Positions 1-5,247 of a DNA stretch of 5,602 bases are shown here, piece after piece (the stretch's first letter is position 1; every line of letters begins with the position of its first letter). The stretch lies in assembly GCA_016839955.1 (NCBI GenBank), contig JAEOTI010000192.1, positions 1-5,602 of the forward strand, given 5' to 3'. The position numbers and the translations under genes were made by a program. The notes beneath the pieces are model-generated. The model ran no database searches. It was given only the letters and a program-made list of their open reading frames with translations, and had not been told where the DNA came from. The DNA comes from Candidatus Hodarchaeota archaeon. Lineage in GTDB: Archaea > Asgardarchaeota > Heimdallarchaeia > Hodarchaeales > YT1-057.

Positions 1-40
1 AAGAATATTGCTGGTACTAAAATGTTTTTTTGATGACTCT

Positions 41-79
41 GCCCGGATGGTGAAATTGGTATACACGCTAGCTTCAGGA
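41..79 (+). tRNA. tRNA-Leu(CAG), 5' half only, truncated at the anticodon loop
   Basis: Bases 41-47 (GCCCGGA) form the acceptor 5' strand. GTG at 50-52 pairs with CAC at 64-66 as the D stem around an AAATTGGTATA loop, and CTAGC at 68-72 is the 5' anticodon stem. The loop TTCAGGA (73-79) has anticodon CAG, as in leucine tRNAs. The expected partner GCTAG is absent: TTCTG at 80-84 does not pair with the stem. No variable arm, T arm or 3' acceptor strand follows before the integrase gene. This fragment therefore cannot make a tRNA by itself. The 3' half is expected at the far end of the inserted element, or, if this is free element DNA, in the host chromosome. Confidence 0.88.
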
Positions 80-90
80 TTCTGCCCACA
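68..90 (+). other. Probable attachment-site junction (att) of the integrative element
   Basis: Tyrosine recombinases often use tRNA genes, and the anticodon stem-loop is one of their known crossover positions. Here tRNA identity stops right after the anticodon loop at 79, about 105 bases before a tyrosine recombinase gene reading away from it. That is the classic geometry of an attachment site beside int. TGCCCACA at 83-90 resembles the start of a leucine tRNA variable arm, so weak homology may continue past a short gap. The exact core cannot be fixed without the other junction. Bases 91-150 show no gene. Confidence 0.65.
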
Positions 91-152
91 TAAGAAATCA
101 TTTCATTTTAGCTAAAAAACGCACTTCAAAACACCTTCATTGGACCACTTTG

Positions 153-178
153 TTTGCAAAACGATTGCAATCAGGAGG
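153..178 (+). promoter_or_regulatory. Twin TTGCAA palindromes abutting the int ribosome binding site
   Basis: TTTGCAAA (153-160) is an 8-base palindrome and GATTGCAATC (163-172) is a perfect 10-base palindrome. Their TTGCAA cores start 11 bases apart, about one helical turn. The second runs directly into the Shine-Dalgarno sequence AGGAGG (173-178), which lies 5 bases before the ATG at 184. The ribosome binding site decides the integrase start. The palindromes look like an operator or recombinase/excisionase arm site, but no protein can be assigned to them from sequence alone. Confidence 0.45.
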
Positions 179-183
179 TTTAT

Positions 184-1173
184 ATGTATTTGGTCAAACG
201 AAACAAGTATTATCACATCTATTTCAGAGATGCTTCTGGCAGGCTGAAAACAATCAGCACAAAGAAGGGGACCAAACGTGAAGCAATGATTGTTCTGCAG
301 AATATGGAATCAAATCAAATTCCTCGTTCAAATCTTCCTCAAGTTAACTTTAATGGGTTTGTCGAAAGATATATGGAGTTTGCACGTATAAATCGTTCGC
401 CTACTTATGTTGAACAGTTTAAATATGCTTTTAGAGAGTTGGGGATTGAAGTAAAAGATAAACTACTCTCTGAAATAAACCACAATGATATAGAGAATAT
501 GGTTAATCGAAGAAGAGCTAAGGGTAAAAACACATCAACAAATACATTTATCACTTGCATTAAATCAGCCTTCAATAAAGCAATAGATTGGGGATTATTA
601 GAAGCTAATCCTGCAGCAAAAATTAAGAAGAAGAAGCTTCCAAAAAATCACCCGATCTTTATTACTGAAGATGAATTCAATAATCTAATTGAATTGGAGA
701 AAAATCCACTTGCTAAATCAGCCTACATTTTAGCCTTTTACACTGGCTGTCGTATCAGTGAATTATTGAATGTAAGATGGGAAGATGTTGATCTGGTTAA
801 CAACAAAATCTGCATAAAAAATCATCAGCATCATACAACAAAGTCAATGCTACAAAGAGATATTCCAATTCATCCAAAGGTGAAACAGGTTATTGACACG
901 CTACCAAAGAATAATGAATTCATATTACAAGGTCATTATAATAGAAGAAGATTATCTGGTAAGTTCAAAGAAATAGTAAGAAAGTTTCAGGAGATAAATC
1001 AGGATATGAAGTTTCACGGACTTCGCCATTCATTTGCATCCAATCTCGTGAGGCGTGGGGTATCTCTCAGAATTGTTCAAGAGCTTTTAGGGCATAGTGA
1101 CATCTCTATAACTCAAATTTATAGTCATCTTAAGCGTGAATCACTTAACGAAGCAATTAGTTTGCTGAGTTGA
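184..1173 (+). CDS. int: Tyrosine recombinase / phage-type integrase
   Basis: A 329-aa site-specific recombinase that would integrate and excise the element at the neighbouring tRNA-Leu site, cutting DNA through a 3'-phosphotyrosine intermediate. Residues 1-45 are a short beta-rich N-terminal segment ([12 protein letters not shown]) like the arm-binding domain of such integrases. About 50-125 is the helical core-binding (SAM-like) domain, and about 155-329 the catalytic domain. The full catalytic set is visible: Arg190 in TGCRISELL, Lys220 in TTKSML, His278 and Arg281 in HGLRHSF, His304 in LLGHSD, and nucleophile Tyr313 in QIYSHL. Length is normal and nothing is broken. The ATG at 184 is chosen over an in-frame TTG at 154 because AGGAGG lies 5 bases upstream of it. 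The gene stands alone, closed by a terminator, with palindromes over its leader. An intact active site makes the class call very safe; the exact subfamily is not determined. Confidence 0.96.
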   Translation: MYLVKRNKYYHIYFRDASGRLKTISTKKGTKREAMIVLQNMESNQIPRSNLPQVNFNGFVERYMEFARINRSPTYVEQFKYAFRELGIEVKDKLLSEINHNDIENMVNRRRAKGKNTSTNTFITCIKSAFNKAIDWGLLEANPAAKIKKKKLPKNHPIFITEDEFNNLIELEKNPLAKSAYILAFYTGCRISELLNVRWEDVDLVNNKICIKNHQHHTTKSMLQRDIPIHPKVKQVIDTLPKNNEFILQGHYNRRRLSGKFKEIVRKFQEINQDMKFHGLRHSFASNLVRRGVSLRIVQELLGHSDISITQIYSHLKRESLNEAISLLS

Positions 1174-1204
1174 AATTCTAAACAACTAATCCTATCTAAC
1201 ATTC

Positions 1205-1237
1205 AGCCGGAGTCTTTGGGCTTCGGCTTTCTTATTT
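1205..1237 (+). terminator. Rho-independent terminator of int
   Basis: AGCCGGAG (1205-1212) pairs with CTTCGGCT (1221-1228) in an 8-bp stem with one G-T pair and an 8-base loop. A T-rich tail (TTTCTTATTT) follows. It lies 31 bases after the int stop codon and separates int from the downstream gene, which must then have its own promoter. Confidence 0.8.
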
Positions 1238-1297
1238 GATTCTTTCAAAAAGTTTTCCAAAGTTAAAGACACATCAAAACTTACTATGGGGTTAAAA

Positions 1298-2422
1298 ATG
1301 CAAACACTCGAATGGGTAAATGAACAATTATCTTATTATAGAAACTCAGATTACAAATGGGAAAGAGAACTAATAACTGAATTTGAAAAGTATTTTGATA
1401 GAGAATTTAGTGAATTTCTTAGTCATAAAAATCTTTGTGGAATGGATGAGGGTGAAAAAAAGGAAATTTTTTATCATTCACTCCGTATTTTATTTAACAT
1501 AATCCATAGTTATGAATATTATGTTGGGGATGAAAAAGACACACTAGTTCTCTATTTTCATTCTATGCAACACCCTGCCACAAAAAAAGACTTGCCATTG
1601 AATAAAGAAAAAGCTGAGAAATTATTTATTATGGTTACAATGCCATTTAGAAACTTTGAAAAGAATATTTATAAGCATTTAATAAATTATGCTAAATCAA
1701 AAGTAGATATTCAACACTTGAATCAAGATAAGCAGTTTCTTGATGCTGAAGTTGTAAGGCTGGAGAGCACCAATCAAACTCGTCAGGAAGATTACAATAA
1801 ACTTGTTGAAGATATTCAAAAAGAAAGACGAGAGAGTATTAACCGCATGCCCTTTACTTATATAGATGCTTGCGAATACTATAACACTGATAAGCCCACT
1901 CTTTCACAACTGGAATATATTTCAGCTATACCTGAAAAGGTCTGGGGGAAAGCATTAGCAAACCCAATATTTTTACTTTTCCTATTGGAGAAGCTGAAAG
2001 AAAAATGGGCCCAGGCGAAAGAAAAGAGAGAGTTTTGGTGGGGAGCATATAATGTCATCGATAATAAACACTCAGAAGTGAAAAAAAGACTTAAATACAA
2101 AACATCCCAACTTTCAGAAACAGACTATGAACAAATTGAAAAAGGAAGTAAACAACAAAAAATAAAGGCTGCAGAAATTAAGGCTGATAAGGAGATTGGG
2201 ATACCTCATCAAGATGCGATTAAAAATTGTGAAATCTGTGGAGATGAAATAAGATATGGAAACCTGTGTCGGGATTGTAACGAAGCATTTAAGGTTAAGG
2301 GTGATGATAAATCACAAGCTAAAACTAAGATAGAAAAGGAAAATGATGAGCGAATCCAAAAGGCAATCGATGATATGAAAGCAAAACAGAGTAGCGGGGG
2401 TAATCCACCCTCAAAAGAATAG
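1298..2422 (+). CDS. Hypothetical charged helical protein with C-terminal zinc ribbon
   Basis: Not recognised as any known family. The 374-aa product is very rich in Lys, Glu and aromatic residues, with no signal peptide or convincing membrane segment. Residues about 130-182 are heptad-like and probably a coiled coil (LNQDKQFLDAEVVRLE and onward). A second helical, Trp-rich stretch follows at about 215-270. Near the C-terminus Cys311, Cys314, Cys324 and Cys327 make a CX2C-X9-CX2C zinc ribbon (CEICGDEIRYGNLCRDC), followed by a charged, low-complexity tail rich in Lys, Gly, Pro and Ser. An ATG at 1286 (adding MGLK) is also open. I prefer 1298 because GGGG (1288-1291) sits 6 bases upstream and because it starts ATGCAAAC like the gene at 2665. 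It lies alone between the int terminator and the replication operon, a usual place for cargo genes, so lysogenic conversion, exclusion or defence is possible but unproven. Confidence 0.8.
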   Translation: MQTLEWVNEQLSYYRNSDYKWERELITEFEKYFDREFSEFLSHKNLCGMDEGEKKEIFYHSLRILFNIIHSYEYYVGDEKDTLVLYFHSMQHPATKKDLPLNKEKAEKLFIMVTMPFRNFEKNIYKHLINYAKSKVDIQHLNQDKQFLDAEVVRLESTNQTRQEDYNKLVEDIQKERRESINRMPFTYIDACEYYNTDKPTLSQLEYISAIPEKVWGKALANPIFLLFLLEKLKEKWAQAKEKREFWWGAYNVIDNKHSEVKKRLKYKTSQLSETDYEQIEKGSKQQKIKAAEIKADKEIGIPHQDAIKNCEICGDEIRYGNLCRDCNEAFKVKGDDKSQAKTKIEKENDERIQKAIDDMKAKQSSGGNPPSKE

Positions 2423-2597
2423 AAATATAAATTATAGGTCTCGAAAAGGACTTTTAGATCAAAAAAACCCCAACCCTCCTTTTTTAGGTCATTTTCACAA
2501 CTTCCTAACAGAATAGCACACCCGTTTCCTTTATATAGGAATGCTGACCACTGCAACCATATCACAATTAGATAATAAAGATTTTTCAAGAAATTTA

Positions 2598-2674
2598 GTG
2601 GCAGGTTACCTATCCTTTGCAGGAGTTTGCATTCCCCTGCCACACTATTTTAAGAGGTATAAAGATGCAAACTC
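2598..2674 (+). promoter_or_regulatory. Two interleaved inverted repeats (possible pseudoknot) over the replication operon start
   Basis: GTGGCAGG (2598-2605) is a perfect match to CCTGCCAC (2636-2643), 8 bp. GAGTTTGCAT (2623-2632) is a perfect match to ATGCAAACTC (2665-2674), 10 bp. The second pair's right arm begins exactly with the ATG of the 121-aa gene. The arms interleave, so in RNA they would form an H-type pseudoknot with loops of 17, 3 and 21 bases, or two mutually exclusive hairpins. The ribosome binding site AAGAGG (2652-2657) lies in the last loop. A competing helix is possible between GCAGG (2619-2623) and CCTGC (2636-2640). TTTGCA is also directly repeated at 2616 and 2626. The rest of the gap (2423-2597) holds no clear gene. 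It has a weak -10-like GATAAT at 2571-2576 without a good -35. That the repeats exist is certain; that they regulate translation is inference, and a DNA operator is the alternative. Confidence 0.5.
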
Positions 2675-3030
2675 AAATCAAACTCTCCGAAAATAAAATC
2701 TTTTGGAAAGACTTTTGTTGGGGAGAAATTATTTCTCGGAAATCCACTTTCAAACTTGTTCCAAGAACCAAACGTAATATTTTTCATTTATGGGGTGGTG
2801 GTCTTGGCTTAAATAGTCAAGCTCTTCAGCTATTAGATAAACTCAATATAATGTTCATTGATGGCAAACTTAGTGGAAAATCTTTCAAAGTCCCTGTAAA
2901 AAAATGGATCGAGAAAGGTAAAAAATCACCTTTCAAGAGCGAAGCCGTTGACGCTCAGACAATTCTTAGCTTGGAAGAAATCTTCTCTAAGGAAAATTCC
3001 AATCAACCATCACTTTTCGGGGTAACATAA
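2665..3030 (+). CDS. Hypothetical 121-aa protein with C-terminal sliding-clamp-binding motif
   Basis: First gene of the replication operon; the family is not recognised. The body (about 10-85) looks like a small mixed alpha/beta fold containing HLWGGGLGLN and ending in a basic stretch (KVPVKKWIEKGKK). Residues about 96-110 are a helix, followed by a short flexible tail with Gln114-Pro-Ser-Leu-Phe118. QPSLF fits the bacterial beta-clamp-binding pentapeptide (consensus QL[S/D]LF), and its place in a disordered C-terminal tail is typical of such motifs. The protein may thus tether to the host DNA polymerase clamp. The start at 2665 is chosen because AAGAGG sits 7 bases upstream; an upstream in-frame TTG at 2617 has no such site and lies in the structured leader. 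Its stop codon overlaps the next start by one base (TAATG), suggesting coupled translation. The start codon lies inside a 10-bp inverted repeat. Confidence 0.82.
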   Translation: MQTQIKLSENKIFWKDFCWGEIISRKSTFKLVPRTKRNIFHLWGGGLGLNSQALQLLDKLNIMFIDGKLSGKSFKVPVKKWIEKGKKSPFKSEAVDAQTILSLEEIFSKENSNQPSLFGVT

Positions 3031-3251
3031 TGGACAGGAATAGATTAGCATTAGAAAAACTTTATGAAAATGTTCGACTGACCTGTTATCAACTCCCAAA
3101 CTTCCTTAGCGATATTGACAATGAATACTATGCGAAAACCGATTCAGAGAAAAAAATCATTAGCACAATCAAGAATTCACTGAAAAACTGTATAGATAGT
3201 TCATTCGAAGCAGCCAATCTCATCTATACAATTCTTAATGGGGATGATTAA
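3030..3251 (+). CDS. Hypothetical 73-aa helical protein
   Basis: Unrecognised small, mildly acidic, soluble protein predicted to be almost entirely helical: an N-terminal helix (RLALEKLYENVRLTCYQL), a Ser/Asp/Glu-rich middle, and a C-terminal helix ending ILNGDD. No catalytic or metal motif is visible and there is no membrane segment. It is very probably real because its ATG overlaps the preceding stop by one base, GGGG (3019-3022) lies 7 bases upstream, and the next gene begins 2 bases after its stop. Its place between a putative clamp binder and the initiator suggests a replication accessory or regulatory role, but nothing in the protein itself shows this. Confidence 0.72.
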   Translation: MDRNRLALEKLYENVRLTCYQLPNFLSDIDNEYYAKTDSEKKIISTIKNSLKNCIDSSFEAANLIYTILNGDD

Positions 3252-3253
3252 AA

Positions 3254-3892
3254 ATGGAAGGCTGGATTAAACTACACAGACAAATTGAAGAAAACGAATT
3301 CTGGTTTTCTGAAAGATTCACAAAAGCACAGGCTTGGATTGATCTGCTACTTTTAGCAACACATAAAGAACGAACAGTATTTATAAAAGGAGTTGAAATA
3401 AACCTAAAGACTGGTCAATTATGCTACTCTCAGGTTTCACTTGCGAAACGGTGGAAATGGAACAGGAAGACAGTAAAAAAATTTCTAAACTCATTGAAAA
3501 AACGTGAAATGGTGGACACCAAAGAAACTAACATTACAACCATTATTACCATAAAAAAGTATTGGTTGTATCAGGTGGGTGGACAGCAGAAGGGACACCG
3601 GAGGGACAGCGAAACGGACACAAACAAGAATGGTAAGAATATAATAATTGAATTAGTGAGTATGTTGATTAAGGACATCTCTAAAGAACAATCTCTTTAC
3701 TCAATTATAGGTAAGTATAAGAAAATATTAGGTGAGGATAGATTAAAGGAGATATTATCCGCCTGCGTCAATCGGGGTAATGAATTTCGCACCGAAAACC
3801 AGCTTGCCTCGTATCTTGAGACCTGCACCAAAACAAACGGTAAGTCTAAGTTTTCATATAATCCAATAGAGGAAATGCAATGCAAGAGTTAA
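3254..3892 (+). CDS. Phage replication initiator protein with N-terminal winged helix (O/DnaD-like organisation)
   Basis: 212 aa. The start, WIKLHRQIEENEFWF, then TKAQAWIDLLLLATHKE and TGQLCYSQVSLAKRWKW, is the signature I know from N-terminal domains of phage replication organisers. Residues about 20-100 form a winged helix-turn-helix, with the recognition region near LAKRWKWNRKTVKKFLNSL. A polar linker (about 108-128, GGQQKGHRRDSETDTNKNG) follows. The C-terminal helical domain (about 130-195) is likely to contact the helicase or its loader. By analogy with lambda O and DnaD-type proteins it would bind the element's origin and recruit the helicase encoded next. The linker is encoded by GGACA repeats that look like the origin itself. 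The gene overlaps the helicase gene by 13 bases. Base composition rises locally in G+C over the linker and again at about 3758-3840. Family call firm; the exact partner is inferred. Confidence 0.82.
   Translation: MEGWIKLHRQIEENEFWFSERFTKAQAWIDLLLLATHKERTVFIKGVEINLKTGQLCYSQVSLAKRWKWNRKTVKKFLNSLKKREMVDTKETNITTIITIKKYWLYQVGGQQKGHRRDSETDTNKNGKNIIIELVSMLIKDISKEQSLYSIIGKYKKILGEDRLKEILSACVNRGNEFRTENQLASYLETCTKTNGKSKFSYNPIEEMQCKS
3514..3656 (+). repeat. GGACA iterons plus A+T-rich segment: candidate replication origin inside the initiator gene
   Basis: GGACA occurs at 3581, 3593, 3604 and 3616, that is 12, 11 and 12 bases apart, always on the same strand and face of the helix. An outlying copy sits at 3514 within GGTGGACACC (3511-3520), nearly repeated as GGTGGACAGC at 3578-3587. 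The 11-base step changes reading frame: the first two copies encode Gly-Gln or Gly-His, the last two have Asp in the middle. The repeat is thus kept in the DNA rather than in the protein. Immediately after, about 3634-3656 is almost pure A+T, as in a DNA-unwinding element. Initiator-gene origins of this layout are known from lambda-like phages. Origin function is inferred. Confidence 0.55.
3868..3879 (+). promoter_or_regulatory. Ribosome binding site of the helicase gene, inside the initiator gene
   Basis: AGAGGA at 3868-3873 lies within the end of the initiator gene, about 7 bases before the helicase ATG at 3880. It supports this start and a 13-base overlap of the two genes, hence coupled expression. 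Confidence 0.6.
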
Positions 3893-5247
3893 AAAATGAA
3901 CTAGAGCTTCAAGTTTTGTCAGTAATGTTAAATGATCCTAAGATAATTCCAAATATTCATCAGATTATGACTACAGAAGATTTCTCTGAAGAAAACAGAA
4001 AGATTTTCACTCATATAACTGAATCAAGTCACATCGTAGATAAATTCGGACTGGTTATCGAGCTCTCAAAGATGAACATAGAGAAATGGGGTATTAAAGA
4101 ATTAAATGAACTTCAATCAAAAGGAAATGAATTTACATTAGAACGACTTTATTTAAATAACGTATTTCAGCAGCTAAAGGATATAAGAATAGCTAATGAT
4201 TTAACCAACTTATTAAAAGAAAAAGTTAAGGAACTTAAAACAGATACTTGTGGATTAGATAAAGCCATTGAAATAAGATCAGATATAGATGATATAATCA
4301 AGACAACCGAAAACCTGAAGGATGATAAATCATTCTCAGAAGAACTTCCTGAGATATTGTCCTCTATTGAAGATGAAATGAAACCTGATTCTAAAGGTTC
4401 AATTACTCTAACTAATTTCCCATCATTTAATAATTCAACCGGAGGTCTAAAAGGCTCCAACCTGGTCGGCATCGCCGGAACTTATAAGAGTGGTAAGACA
4501 ACCTTCGGATTAAACATAGCTCTCGATATAGCAAAACAAAATATTCCCTGTGGTTTTTTCTCTCTTGAGTTATCACAGGAGGAGTTGAACAAAAAACTTT
4601 TAGGAATGTTAAGCAGAGTTGAATACGAGAACCTAAGAGAACCTAAAAAACTTAATGATGAAGCAAAGGGAAAAATATCCAATCTCTATAAAAAGAACTC
4701 TAAACTTCCCCTTTACACTACTGACCAGCTACTGACTGAGTATGAACTAAAAAACAAGGCAAGATACTGGAAAGAAAGATTTGGTGTGAAGGTGATATGT
4801 ATTGATTATCTGGGATATATAAGAAGTCATAAGAAATTCGATAACAGGGAAAGAGAAATGAGTTATTATAGTGGATTCCTAAAACAGATGGCAAAGGAAT
4901 TAGATATAGTAGTAATTGTCTTAGCCCAACTCAACAGGCAAGGAAGAAAAGAACCATCAACGGAGTATTTAGCTGAAAGTATTGCACTCGCAAGAGATTG
5001 TGATTTCCTATTTATCATTTTTAATCCCGTTGAGATGGGAATTTATAAAGATGAAAAAAGAGAATACAATGAGTCTCATTTCGTTGTAAAACTTGATACT
5101 ACTAGACACACAAGGTTTAAAAGGCAATTTCTTTTAATGATGAACGATGATAGTAATTTCGTTGAAATATCGAGTGAGTATGACAATGACTACTTAAAAA
5201 TGTTAGTTGAAGAAAATCAGCATTTAATCTGTGATGAAGTGATATGA
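3880..5247 (+). CDS. dnaB: DnaB-type replicative DNA helicase
   Basis: 455 aa, a usual length for DnaB. Residues about 1-95 are the N-terminal helical domain (ELELQVLSVMLNDP, then TTEDFSEENRKIF). A linker region runs to about 165, and the RecA-like ATPase domain follows. Walker A is GTYKSGKT (200-207, Lys206). The catalytic Glu230 is in FFSLELSQ. Walker B is VICIDYLGYI (305-314, Asp309), and the sensor Gln350 is in LAQLNRQ. The ESIALARDCDFLFII segment matches the DnaB stretch after the sensor, and VVKLDTTRHTRFKRQF (402-417) would supply the Lys/Arg fingers acting on the neighbouring subunit. It should form a ring hexamer that unwinds the fork 5' to 3', loaded at the element's own origin by the preceding initiator. 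No intein or frameshift is seen. Divergence from textbook host DnaB in the LQ and QRNG motifs fits a phage copy. Its stop overlaps the next start (ATGA). Confidence 0.93.
   Translation: MQELKNELELQVLSVMLNDPKIIPNIHQIMTTEDFSEENRKIFTHITESSHIVDKFGLVIELSKMNIEKWGIKELNELQSKGNEFTLERLYLNNVFQQLKDIRIANDLTNLLKEKVKELKTDTCGLDKAIEIRSDIDDIIKTTENLKDDKSFSEELPEILSSIEDEMKPDSKGSITLTNFPSFNNSTGGLKGSNLVGIAGTYKSGKTTFGLNIALDIAKQNIPCGFFSLELSQEELNKKLLGMLSRVEYENLREPKKLNDEAKGKISNLYKKNSKLPLYTTDQLLTEYELKNKARYWKERFGVKVICIDYLGYIRSHKKFDNREREMSYYSGFLKQMAKELDIVVIVLAQLNRQGRKEPSTEYLAESIALARDCDFLFIIFNPVEMGIYKDEKREYNESHFVVKLDTTRHTRFKRQFLLMMNDDSNFVEISSEYDNDYLKMLVEENQHLICDEVI

Noticed and set aside
1..40. Promoter for the tRNA (TTGCTG at 8-13)
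   Set aside because: No acceptable -10 hexamer at 16-18 bases downstream; too little upstream sequence to judge.
154..183. Upstream TTG start for the integrase
   Set aside because: It has no ribosome binding site and lies within the palindrome region; the ATG at 184 has AGGAGG at ideal spacing.
41..183. Group I intron interrupting tRNA-Leu
   Set aside because: Known bacterial cases interrupt the UAA leucine tRNA. Here the anticodon is CAG, no intron core is seen, and no 3' tRNA half follows before int.
2436..2456. Intrinsic terminator after the orphan gene (AGGTC with GACTT, then TTT)
   Set aside because: Only five pairs with a G-T and a short interrupted T tail; too weak to call.
2544..2576. 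Sigma70-type promoter CTGACC / GATAAT for the replication operon
   Set aside because: The 21-base spacer is too long and the -35 match is poor; mentioned only as a weak -10-like site.
3578..3623. CRISPR-like array from the GGACA repeats
   Set aside because: Repeats are 5-6 bases with 6-7 base gaps and lie inside a coding gene; no spacers or cas genes.
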